A stretch of DNA of 64,000 bases from NCBI GenBank assembly GCA_905194675.1, contig CAJJTG010000001.1, positions 79,025-143,024 of the forward strand, read 5' to 3'. A model generated the notes under the pieces. The model searched no databases, was not told the DNA's origin, and worked only from the letters and a program-made list of their open reading frames with translations. Of this stretch, positions 1 through 12,500 are shown one piece after another (position 1 is the first letter of the stretch; every line of letters starts with the position of its first letter). The position numbers and the translations under genes are program-made. Source of the DNA: an uncultured Collinsella sp. Its GTDB lineage: Bacteria; Actinomycetota; Coriobacteriia; Coriobacteriales; Coriobacteriaceae.

Positions 1-396
1 GGTCACGGCATAGCGGGCCTTTCTGCCGGTCTCGACTTTATCGAGGCGCAAGGCGGGGTCGAGGCGATTGCGGCGCATGAGCGTGCGCTCGCCGATCGCT
101 TCCTTGCCGGTGTGCGCGAAATCCCGGAGATCAAGCTCTACGGCGCTTTTGACCAGCCGTCGCGCTCGGCGATCGTCTCACTCAACGTGGGCGATATCGA
201 CTCTGCCGAGATCTCGGACGCGCTCATGCAGGGGTGGGGGATTGCGACGCGCTCCGGCGCCCATTGCGCTCCGCTCATGCACCACGCGCTGGGAACCGAG
301 CGCCAGGGCGTGGTTCGGTTCTCGTTTGGTTACTTCAATACGGCCGAGGAAGTCGACATGGCGATTGAGGCTCTGCGCGATTTGAGCTGCGATTAG
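1..396 (+). CDS. Cysteine desulfurase-like class V aminotransferase (3' part)
   Basis: The reading frame is open from the first base of the window and ends with TAG, so only the C-terminal 131 residues are seen. The segment RSGAHCAPLMHH carries the Cys within the R-x-G-x-H-C-A-P context of SufS/CsdB-like cysteine desulfurases, and FGYFNTAEEVD matches the end of that fold. Family members use pyridoxal phosphate to remove sulfur (or selenium) from cysteine (or selenocysteine). The exact HCAPL form resembles the subfamily often described with selenium genes, which fits the selenium genes about 34 kb away, but that link is inference. The PLP-binding lysine lies outside the window. No terminator is evident in the 126 bases before the next gene. 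Confidence 0.85.
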   Translation, partial: GHGIAGLSAGLDFIEAQGGVEAIAAHERALADRFLAGVREIPEIKLYGAFDQPSRSAIVSLNVGDIDSAEISDALMQGWGIATRSGAHCAPLMHHALGTERQGVVRFSFGYFNTAEEVDMAIEALRDLSCD

Positions 397-522
397 ACCA
401 ACCTTTTGCGCCCTTAGATAAACCGTTTACGCTACCTTCCCGCATTGTCGCTTATACAGGGTAATGTGAAATGATGGCCCACACTGGGACTCTGTATCTT
501 TGCGAATTACGGGAAGGTTCCT

Positions 523-3500
523 ATGAACAGGATCACTGCTGCCCTCTATAGGTTTTTGGTTGTCTATCTTTCGGTTGCGATGGTCGTGACCTCGATACCG
601 CTTGCGCCCCGCGCGGCTTATGCCGATGACGCCGGGGCGCTTGCCGTTGAGAGCGAGGCCCAAGAGACCGACTCGGGCTCCGATACCGATGCGGTCGATG
701 AATCATCATCTTCGGACGAAAGCGCTTCATCCGCGTCTTCCGACCAAGAGAATAATACGCAGGACGACTCATCCAGCGCGGCATCCGATGCCCCCGGGAC
801 GAGCCTAGCGCAGGACCTCACAAGTGCTGTGACTGATTCCGATGCTGCAAAGAGCTCGCCTGCAACGTCAGAGTCCTCGTCCGATGACAGCGAAGTCGAT
901 CCCCTCGTGTATGAGGATCCAACGGTCTATGAGTATGCCAAGCTTATGCCGAACGGCTATGTGTATCCGTGCGATGCAGGCGGAAGCGTTACGGTAGAGA
1001 TTGATGGAAACGACCCGTATGGGAGCTCTGTCGACGGTAAATTGGTAACCAATCTGATCGTTGATTACGGAGTGGATGGGGTCCCCGGATATATTTGTGA
1101 GTATTCCTCCAATCTGCGTTCGGTGCGTTTTGAGAACAGCTCTATTTCTTCAATTGGACTACACGCCTTTTCTGGGTGCTCCAATCTCGCCGATATCAGC
1201 TTTTCCGGTATGACCATTGGAAGTATCGGAACAGGGGCCTTTTCTGGGTGCGGATCGCTTACGAGCCTGAACATTAATGACGTTGCTACCATCGGCTCTA
1301 TGGGCGATGCCGCGTTTGCCTGGAGCGGGCTGCGGTCTACGGGTCTCGACAAGGTCGTTGGTCTCAGTTCGATTCCTGAGAACGCTTATAATGCCTGCAG
1401 CGCTCTGACCGATACCGGTCTGGGCGGGAACACATCCATCACGTCAATCGGCGTTAATGCGTTCAAAAACTGCTCCCGCCTTGCGACGACCGGACTTGAG
1501 AGCAATACGACGATCAAGACGCTCCGCGAAGGTTGCTTCTCCGGGACCAATATGAGCGGCGGGCTGACGCTGCCCCTTTATTCCAAAATCGAGGAACTGC
1601 CGAGCCGTGCGTTCTATGGCTCTAAGCTCGAAACCGTGTACCTTGGGTGCGACCATGTGGTGCTCATTAATTCCACCACGTTTCCCAAGCAATACATGAC
1701 TGTCATGGTCCCTGCCAAGATGGTTTCGCAATACGAAAGCGGCCACCCTAAAGAGGTTTGGGAGAGCTGTAATGGTAGCCTGCCCGTCCCCGTAGGCAAG
1801 ATGCTCCAAAAGATTGAGATCTCGCGTGATCCCGACAAGATGGCCTATCAGCCGGGGGAAAAGATCTCGCTCGAGGGCATGAGTGTCACATTTCAATATC
1901 CTCATTCGACGATGGATAGCGACTACGAAGCGCTCATAAAGGAAGAACTCGGCGAATACCTTACGGCGACCCCCTGCGATGGTGATGTCTTCGACGAGTC
2001 GATGGACGGAGAACCTATACAGCTCGTGTACGACGATGGCTACACGCGCCTTGTCGCGTACAGCAAGGGCAACCTGCAGCAGGCGGCCTACGAGTATGCC
2101 AAGCTCATGCCCAACTACTATCTGTATCCGTGCGACGCAAACGGAAATCTTACAGTAGAAATCGATGAGAACAGCCCGCGCGAGAACTCCGTCGACGGTC
2201 GAATGGTAACGAATTTGATTGTCGATTACGGGGTGGATGAAGTCGACGCACAGCTCTGTGCCGACTCTACCAACCTGCGTTCAGTGCGCTTTGAGAACAC
2301 TTCCATTTCCAAATTCGGATTGCACGCCTTCTATAACTGCCCGAATCTCACCGATATCAGCCTTTCCGGTATGACCATCGGCACCATCGGGAAAGAGGCA
2401 TTCTATGGCTGCAAGTCGCTTGCGAGCCTGAACATCAGCGAGACTACTACCATTGGCTCGATGGGCGACGCCGCGTTTGCCGAGAGTGGACTGGTGTCCA
2501 CGGGGCTCGACAAGGTTATCGGCCTCACATCGATTCCCGACAGAGCCTACGAAGGCTGCAAGGCTCTGACCGATACCGGCCTGGACAAGAATGCCTCCAT
2601 TACATCGATTGGCGTTTGCGCGTTCAGGTTTTGCTCGAACCTTGCTACCACAGGGCTCGAGAGCAACACAACGGTCGAAACGCTTGGCCACACCTGCTTC
2701 TACGGCACCGACTTGAGCGGCGGACTGACGCTGCCATATAACTCCAAGATCGAGGAGTTGCCGGAAAAGGCGTTTGGCAGTACCAATCTCGAGACCGTGT
2801 TCTTTGGGTGCAACCATGCGGTGCTCATTAACACCGACACGTTCCCCAAATACAACATGACCGTCATGGTCCCTGCCAGGATGATTCCGAAGTATGCTAA
2901 CGGGCATCCCAAAGCTGTTTGGGAGAGGTGCAACGGCTGCCTGCCCGTCCCGGTGGGCAAGGTGCTCGAGAACGTTGGGATCTCACGCGACCCCAACAAC
3001 ATGACCTACGAGACGGGGGAGACCATTTCGCTCGAGGGCATGAGCGTTGAGCTCGATTACCCGCATACGGTATCGATTTGGAACTACGAGGCGCTCATAC
3101 AGGAAGAGCTCGGCGAGTACCTTACGGCCACCCCCTGCGACGGTGACGTCTTCGATGAGTCGATGGACGGACAGCCCGTAAAGCTCGTGTATGACGACGG
3201 CTATTCGCATTTTGAAACCCAGACCAAGGGCACGCTACGGCTCAAGAAGCCTGAGCCGACGTCGTTCCAGATCTCCTATGCTCAAACGATCGATAAAGGC
3301 GAACGCAAACTGATGGACGGCGTTGAGCTGCCCGATGTTTCCGGCGCGACGACGATCGATGCGGGCGCCGAGGTCACGCTCGATGCCGGTGCTTTGGGGA
3401 TGCTCAACGACAACATCACGTTTAAGGGCTGGTATGACACCGAGTCCGGCAAGTATATCTCCAAAGAGACGGCCTACACGTTTACGCCGGATAAGGATCT

Positions 3501-6500
3501 GTCCCTGGAGGCTCGCTTTAAGCTCAAGGACTATGCGGTGCATGTCAACGATGCGCAGGCGACCGATTCGTCGCAGGACTATGCGCACCTGAGTGTTACC
3601 GCCCAAAACTGCTATCGCAATGCCGGCGAGACGGTTGAGGTTTCTGCCGTCACGGATAACGCCCTGTTCCTGGGCTGGTATCTGGGCGAGGGCGATGATG
3701 CGTACGCCGCGAGCGATCAGCTCGACTTTACCTATACGGTGGACAAGGCGGACGCGATTGTGTCCGAGGACAAGACTGACGCTAGGATCGAGATCACTCC
3801 GCGATACTGCGCTCCGCAGGCGAGCGTTGTGCTGAGTGTGGATGGGGTCGATGAGAACGGGCAGCCGCTCGGGCAGTTCCTTTCCACCGGTCTGTACGGC
3901 ATCGGGTCGCGCGTAACGGTCGTGGCGGTGCCAATGCCTGGCTATGTGTTTGACTACGCGACCGATGCCCTCGGCAACGTTGTCTTTACCGGCGACGATG
4001 GTCCGTCCTACACGTTTGTGCTCGAGGGAGATGTGCAGTACACCGCGCATTTCCGCGAGGCGACTGACCCCGACGAGTCACTCGCGGCGCTTAAAGCCGC
4101 GCTCATTGCCGCGATTACGGCTGCGGCCGTTCTCGCCACCATGTATGGCCTGGGCGAGATTGTCGACCCCATCGCGGCCGACGCGGTGATTGAGATCGGT
4201 ATGGCCGACAACATTGAGGATGTTGCCGCTGTGGGCACCAAGGTGCTCAAGGAGATTAAGGACATCATCGACGACCACAAGAAGCCCAAGCCTCATGGCG
4301 ACCATAAGATTGAGATTATTGCCACCGCGCAGCCCGAGGTGGGCGGCGTCGTTACCGGAGGCGGTATCCACTATGAGGGGACGGTCGCCACGCTCGAAGC
4401 CGTCGCAAATCCCGGCTATCGCTTCGTATGTTGGAAAGAGAACGGCGTCGAGGTCTCGACATCTCCTCTCAAGACGATGACGATCACGGACCTGACGCCC
4501 GAGGTTGTAAAGATGACGGCCGTCTTTGAGAAAAAAGTCGAGGTCACGGCAGTTGCCGAAGCCGATGGCATTCAGGCCGATTTTTCGACGGGCTGCACCG
4601 CAAGCCCTGTAAAGCAGAGCATCACCCGTGGCGATCAGGCTATGGTCATTGCGAGCGAGGGTCCCGACTATGCCTTTGTGGGATGGTTTGAGGACGGCAT
4701 CGAGGTTTCGCCCGAGCGCACGTATATCTTCGAGGCCGAGGTCGACCGCCATCTGGTTGCGCGCTTCCGCAAGGCGGACAAGACTATTCTGGTGAATACC
4801 GATCCCTTCGATAGCGCCGAGGTGCTGTGCGATGGCATGCCAGTCGTGGATGGCAAGGTTCGCGCGAAGGATGGCGATATTCTCACGTTTACGATGCGGC
4901 CCAAGGTGCGCCCCGACAATCCGGAGAAAACGTACCGTTTTGTAGAGTGGCGAGAAACCGATGCGCAGGGTATCACGATTGCCAACAAGCAGGAAGTTTG
5001 CGAATACCGCGTTAACGGCAATGCCCGAATTGAGGCCGTAATGGACGGCAGAGATACGCATACCGTGCGTGCCGAGGCCGACCCGCTCGAGGGCGGCACC
5101 GTTACGCTGAAGCGCGGCGAGACTGCCGGCATGGTTCTCGAGGTCCCCGAGGGTGAGCGCGTGACCGCGGAGGCTACGCCATCCGAGGGCTATATCTTTG
5201 ACGGTTGGTATCTGAGCAATGGTGGCTCGGATACTACGTCGACGCTGGTTTCGAGCGAGCGTTCGTATACCTTTGAGCCCATTACCGACTGCGTGGTCCA
5301 GGCGAAGTTTACGCGTGCCTGCAAGGTGGACGTTGTCGTTGAGCCGGCCGCGGCCATGGCGGGCAAATATATGGTGCACGGTGAGGGCTACTGCATGAAG
5401 GGCGAGCCTGCCACGCTGAGCATTGAGCTCACGGCGGAGGCGAGCAAACAATTTACCTTTAAGGGCTGGTACGACGCCAAGACGGACCTGCTTTTGGGTA
5501 CCGACCCCAGCTATCTCGAGTTCTATCCCGAGGACGTGGAATGCACCGTGCGCGCGGTGTTTGAGGAAAATACCTATACCGTGACGGCGAAGGCCAAGAA
5601 GACCTTTGTGGAGCGCGGTACGGTTGAGATTGAGGGGCACCCGGGGGTATCTTCGGTTACCTGCGGATATGGCGACACGGTGATGCTCAAGGCGAAGGCC
5701 AATGACGGCTACCGCTTTGACCATTGGAAGGATGACTCCGGTAAGGAGTACGACTCTGCCGAGCTGGTCGTTAAGGTTACCAAGTGCGACACCTATACCG
5801 CGATCTTTACCGACTCAAAACCCGAGGTAATGGTCACGGCCGATTCGTGGCTCGGCGGTACTGTGACGTGTAATGGGACCGTGGTGAACCCTACGACCGA
5901 TACGTTCAAATTAGGGGAGACCCTTCATCTGACGGCTAAGGCCCATCCTGGTTTTTTGTTCTGGGGTTGGTACGTCAATGGTCGCCTGAAGAGCCTTAAG
6001 CACGAGACCTCGTTGGTTGCGAAGGCTCGCGGTAAAACCGGACACTGCGTTATTACCGCGGCCTTTGTGCCGATCGATACCGTCTGCGTGCCTCTCGCCG
6101 ATCCTGCGGAGGGCGGCACCGTCAAGGCGAGCCGAATCCTTGCCGACCGCGGCGCGGAGGTTGCCCTTAAGGCGACGCCCAATCCCGGTTACGTCTTTAC
6201 TGGTTGGTATACGGCCGACGGCACGTTTGAGTCTGCCGATGCGGAGTTCACCTGCCACCAGGAGCGCAGCCATGTGCACGTCGCTCGCTTTATGGCAAAA
6301 AGCTATGAAGTCGACGCCACGACGGTAGTCGATTCCGGCACCGGTTCGCTGGTCGAATCGAGCGTCGCCGGCTGGGTCGAGGGCGCAGGCACCGTCGAGG
6401 CGGGGCATGCCGCCACGCTGACGGCGCATGCGCTTTCGGGCTATGCGTTTGAGTATTGGGCCGATGCCTCGGGCGCCGTGGTAAGCCGTGACAGCACCTA

Positions 6501-9500
6501 TCACGTGGTGCCGACGTCTGACACGACGCTTCAGGCCGTGTTCTCGGCAAAACAATATACGGTGGACGTCTCGTGCGAGGAGAGCATGGGCACGGTCGAG
6601 GGCGCGGGGGCGTATGCCGCTGGACAGGTCGCAACCGTGCGTGCGGTCGCCGCCGAGGATACGGCTTTTGTGGGCTGGTTCCGTAACGGCACATGCGTGA
6701 GCTCCAAGAAAACCTATCGATTTACCGTGCGTGAGGATACGTCGCTCTATGCCGTCTTTGCGTCGGGTTCGTATGTCGTGCATACCGTTGCTTCGCCTGC
6801 CGAGGGCGGAGCCGTGAGCGGCTTTGGTGGCTATGAGGCTGGCGACCGCGCAACGCTTCGTGCGATCGCCAACACCGGGTATTCGTTTGCGGGTTGGACG
6901 GACGACAAGGGCGAGACAGTCAGCGAGAACGCCGACTATACTGTTAAGGTCGCGGGTGACGCCACCTATACGGCGACCTTTACGCCTAAGTCCTATCAGG
7001 TCGTTTTGAGCGCGAGTGACGATAGCGTTAGCACTCTGAGCGGCGAGGGCTCCTATCAATTCGGTGATACGGTCGAACTCAACGTTACGCCTACGGGAAC
7101 CAAACGTTTTGTCGGCTGGTATGTCCTGGATGCCGAGGGCAACAAGTCGCTGCTGAGCTGCGACGCCCATTGTTGGGTTAAGCTCGACAAGGATATGGTC
7201 GAGGGGCTCGAGGACGATACGTTGGAGCTCCAGGCCGTGTTTGCCGATCCGTACGAGGTGACCGTTACGGGCGAGGTCGTGGTGAAGGACAAGACTTCGA
7301 ACAGGGGCTGCCGTGTTACGGGCAGCGGTAGCTTTGCCGTGGGCGACCAGGTGGAACTGTCCGCTGTTGCCGGTATGGGCTATCGCTTTGTGGGCTGGAG
7401 CACCGATAAGGAGGGCACCTCGATTGTCGAGACCGCGACGACCCTCGATGTGACCGCCACGCAGGACATAACGTACTACGCGCAGTTCGAATCCGATGGA
7501 CAGGTGACCATTACCGTCACCGGCTCGTCCATCTTCCGCGGTACGGCCCTTCTGGTCGACGGCATTCCTGCCGGTAGCAGGTCATACGACAGGGGTGACA
7601 TGTTTATGGCCATCGCGATCCCGTGGAAGAAGTACCACTTCTCGCATTGGGTCGACGATGCGGGTGTTACGGTGGGCTACAGCGCTTTCTATATCGGTAC
7701 CGCCAAGGAGAATAAGCAGCTTACGGCTGTGTTCTACGAGACGGGCTGCGATGTTCAGGTCGCTACGTATCCCAAGGATGCGGGCTTTAGCATGGTTGCG
7801 CTTGGTACCGGTGGCTCCTACCACTCCGCCGCGATTATGTTTACCGTGCCGCACAAGGGTTGGAAGTTTAAATACTGGGCCGACGAGAACGGCATGCCTG
7901 TGGGCGCCACACCGGTGATCAACCGCGTAGTGTTTGGCAACCGTACTTTTACGGCCGTTTATGAGCGGGCGTCGATGACGGTTACGGCGGTGGATTCGCG
8001 TCAGGGCGGACACGTCGAGGGCTCCTCCGAGGACGAATCTCTGGGCTATGCCGTGACCAACGAAGTCGAGAACGGTACGTCCACGACCCTGACTGCCGTT
8101 CCCGATGCGGGCTATGTGTTCGATGGGTGGTATGCGCGCAATGACGACGGGTCGTTGGGCGATGAGCCGCTGAGCACGGATGCTACCTGGACGTTTGTCC
8201 CCGAGGACAACATGACCGTCGAGGCGCGCTTTGCGGAGGCGCCTAAGTACAAGGTGACGGCCCGAGCGGTCAACGGATCGGTTGATCCGGAGTCTGCTTT
8301 GGTCGCTACGGATGGCAAGGTGACGCTTTCGGCGGCGCCCGATGAGGGCTGCTACCTGACGCGCGTGACCGTTGCCGAAGAGGCCGGTGATGACGGTTCG
8401 GCCGGTAATGCCTATGACCTCGATATTTCTGACTATAAGGGTGGGGCGTACGAGGTCACACTGAGTGGCGTGAGTGCTCCGCAGCAGGTCACGTTTGAAT
8501 TCGCAAAGGCTGCGGCTCCGGAGGTGCTCGCTCAGCCGCAGGATACGAGTGCTTATGAGGGCGATCCGGTTGAACTTTCGGTTGCCGCCGAGGCGGGGCG
8601 CAACGTTCGCGTCCATGCGGCCGTGTCTTCTGGATCCGCTGCAGACGTCAAGCTGAGCTACCAGTGGTATCGCGTGTCTGACGATAGCGGCAAGGCGGTG
8701 GCGCTGAAGAGCGAGACGGGGGAGACGCTTTCGATCGCCCAGCTCGACAGCGACGGCGAGGGCGAGTACTTCTGCCGCATTACGCAGAACTACCTGGGCA
8801 CGGTGACAAAGACGGATACCGAACATGCGAAGGTATCCATCGTGCCGCGAGAAGCACTTGTGTTTAACGGGCGCGTGCTGCCGGTGGCGACCGCTCACGA
8901 TGAGTACCGTGCAGAGATTGCTGGTGCTACGGGCGGCAAGGCACCGTATGCGTACAACTTGGATGATGTTGAGGTTCCTGAGGGCATGCAGCTGACGCTG
9001 GCAGATGACGGATCGGGCGCCTTGGTGCTCTCGGGCGTGCCTGCGGCTACGGGTGTGCATAGCTTCAAGATTAGGTGCACTGATGACCTGGGCAACAAGT
9101 GCGATGCGCACTTCGCGCTGCTCGTGAAGGCGAAGGAAGTCCCGCTTGCATTTGAGGGCCAGACCTTTACCTACAACGCGACGGCGCAGGCCCCGGAGCT
9201 TTCGGGCGTGCCCGAGGGTTGCGAGGACGATGTCAAACTGACCTATGTTGGCACGGGCGACACACATTACTCGTCGGATCAGGCGCCGGTGGATGCCGGC
9301 ACGTATCGTGCGGTGGTGACGCTCGACGCCAAGGGATATGTCGGTAATGCCTCCTGTGACTTCACGATCGAGAAGGCCCCGGTCGATATTTCGATCGAGA
9401 CGTCTGATGTGACATACGATGGCGCACGACACGGTGCGGCGGTTGCGGTTGCCGGCCTTGATGCGTCTGGCTATTCCGTTGCCTATTGCGGTATAGATGG

Positions 9501-12500
9501 AACGTCCTATGGTCCGACGGCGCTGGAGCCGTGCGACAGTGGCAACTACCGCGTCACGGCTAAGGTGACTGACTCCAACTATCAGGGTAAAGAGTCCGCC
9601 GAGTTCTCGATTGCAAAGGCAAGCCAGGTCATTACGGGAACGACGAGCTATTCGGGCGTGTACGGTGGAGACCCCATTGTGTTTAACAACGTTGCCCAGA
9701 CTCCCGTGACTTTTGAGCTGGTCGATTCCGATGACGATACGGGCCCGGTTTCGATTAAGGGACGCTGCGCGACGGTGAAGGCTGCCGGTACGGCACGTGT
9801 TGTCGCCCATGCCAAGGCGTCTCGAAACTATCTTGCCGCCGAGGACGTCGAGTTGACGGTTTCCGTTGCACCTGCCCAGTTGCTGGTGAAGGTCGACGAT
9901 GCCGAGCGCTTTGAGGGCCAGGAAAATCCCGAGTTTACCTCCAGCTTGGTGAGCCGTTGCGACACCTCGGACGTTAAGGTTACGTACTTCTGCTCGGCGA
10001 ATAAGAAATCGCCGGCGGGTGAGTACCAGATCGACGCGGCGGTTGCGGATCCGAACTTTGATGTCGCGGTCGACCCCGGTACGCTGACGGTCAAGAAGAA
10101 GCCCGAGCACTACAAGGTGACGGCGAAGGCAGTCAACGGTTCGGTCGACAATGCTTTGGTTTCGGTTGTTGAGGGCGGGGACGCGACCCTCTCGGCGACG
10201 CCCGACGAGGGCTGCTACCTCGAGCGCGTGACGGTCGTGCAGGCCGGCTCGGATGCGACCGTTGACCTCGACATTTCTGATTACAAGGGCGGGGCGTACG
10301 AGGTCACGCTGAACGATGTCACCGCATCGCAGGAGGTCACGTTCGAGTTTGCGAAGGCGGACGCTCCGCGTGTGGTCGCGCAGGCGCAGGACGTGAGCGT
10401 CCACGAGGGCGATACCGTCGCGCTCTCGGTCGCTGCCGAGGCAGGCAAGAACGTCGCCGACCACGCGGCCTCGTCCACGGGTTGCGCTGCCGAGGTTGAG
10501 CTTTCCTACCAGTGGTTCCGCATGGCGAATGGCAAGGCCGTGGCGCTCGATGGCGAGACGGGGGAGACGCTCTCGCTCGCGGACCTCGATGACGAGAAAG
10601 CCGGCGAGTACTTCTGCCGCATCACTCAACGCTACCTTGGTACTGAGAAGCAAGCGGACAGTGATTGTGCCGCCGTTTCCGTCGTGCCGTGGGACACCCT
10701 TGTGTTTAACGGCGACCTGCTGCCGGCAGCGAGCGCGCACGGCACGTACCTCGCAACGATTGCCGGGGCCGCGGGCGGCAAGGCTCCGTACGAGTACGCA
10801 TGGGATGAGACGAAGCTCCCCGACGGGTTCAAGCTTTCCCGTACACCGGGCGGTCTGACGCTCTCGGGCATCCCGTCCAAGACGGGCGTTTCCGCCTTTG
10901 ATATCACTTGCAGGGATGCTCGTGGCGAGGCCATGACCGCCCGCTTTGCGCTCGTTGTCCAGGCAAAGCACGTAAAGCTATCGTTCACGGATAGCGACTT
11001 TACCTTTAATGGCGCGTCGCAGGCGCCCGAAGTTTCCGGTGCTCCTAAGGTCTGCAAGGGCGACCTTAAGGTCTGGTACTTTGGTACTGGAAGCACGCAA
11101 TATTCCTCGACGGAGGCCCCGACTGATGCCGGCACGTACCGCGCTGTCGCCACGCTGCGCGGCCACGGCTACATCGGTGCCGCCGCCTGCCAGTTTGAGA
11201 TCGCTCTGGCAAAGCTCAAGGTGAAGGTTGACGACGCCGAGCGGTTCGAGGGCGAGGCGAACCCAGCGTTTACCTCGAGCCTGGAGAGTGCGGTTGACAC
11301 TTCGGGTGTGAAGGTCGAGTATTCCTGCGATGCCGATGAGAGCTCTCCTGCTGGCGAGTACCAGATCGGCGCGACGGTCACCGACCCGAACTTCGATGTC
11401 GAGGTCGTGCCCGGAACGCTGACGGTGAAAAAGAAGCAGGAGCCCGTCGATCCAGACCCGGTGGTTCCGGACCCGGACAATCCTGATCCGGACAACCCGG
11501 ATCCCGATCAGCCTGATCCTGGTCCCAACCCCGACCCGGATCCTAACCCTGAACCTGATAATCCTGATCCGGGCCCCAAGCCGGATCCCGATAATCCCGA
11601 CCCTGATAACCCCGAGCCCGATAACCCGGACAAGCCCGAGCGCATTGAGGTGACGGCAAAGGCGGTCAACGGTTCGGTCGACAACGCTTCCGTCACCGTT
11701 GATGCGGGCGGCGACGTGACGCTCTCGGCGACGCCCGACAAGGGCTGCTACCTCGAGCTGGTGACGGTCACGGAAGCCGGCTCGGACAAGGCCATCGATC
11801 TCGATATCTCCGACTATGAGGGCGGGGCGTACGAGGTCACGTTGAGTAGCGTCACCGCGTCGCAGGAGGTCACGTTCGAGTTCGTGAAGGCGGACGCTCC
11901 GAAGGTGATCGCCCAGCCGCAGGATGCGAGCGCCCACGAGAGCGATGCTGTCGTGCTCTCGGTTGCTGCCGAGGCGGGCAAGGGCGTCCTCGACCACGCG
12001 TCCTCGTCCACGGGTTCCGCCGCTGATGTCGAACTGTCCTATCAATGGTTCCACATGGTGGGCGGCGAGGCCGTGGCGCTCGAGGGCGAGACGGGGGAGA
12101 CGCTCCTCATCGAGGGCCTCGATGACGATTGCGCCGGCGAGTATTTCTGCCGCGTCACCCAGCGCTACCTTGGTACCGAGACGCAGGTGGAAAGCGATCG
12201 TGCCGTCGTTTCCGTTGTGCCCCGGGATGCCCTTGTGTTCAACGGCGGTCTGCTGCCGGTCGCACGTGCGCGTAGCACGTATCGCGCGACGATTTCGGGC
12301 GCCGCGGGTGGCGAAGCTCCGTATGAGTACACGTGGGACGACGCTAAGCTCCCCGACGGGTTTAAGCTTACCCGCACAGCGGGCGGTTTGACGCTCTCGG
12401 GCACCCCGTCCAAGGTCGGAGTGTCTACCTTTGACATCACGTGCAAGGATGCTCAGGGCAAGACCGTGACCGCGCACTTTGTTCTTGTCGTTCAGGCGAA

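Noticed and set aside
7582..10971. 1129-codon open frame on the minus strand opposite the adhesin
   Set aside because: Its protein is low-complexity Arg/His-rich with no domain, a shadow of G/C-biased codons of the real gene.
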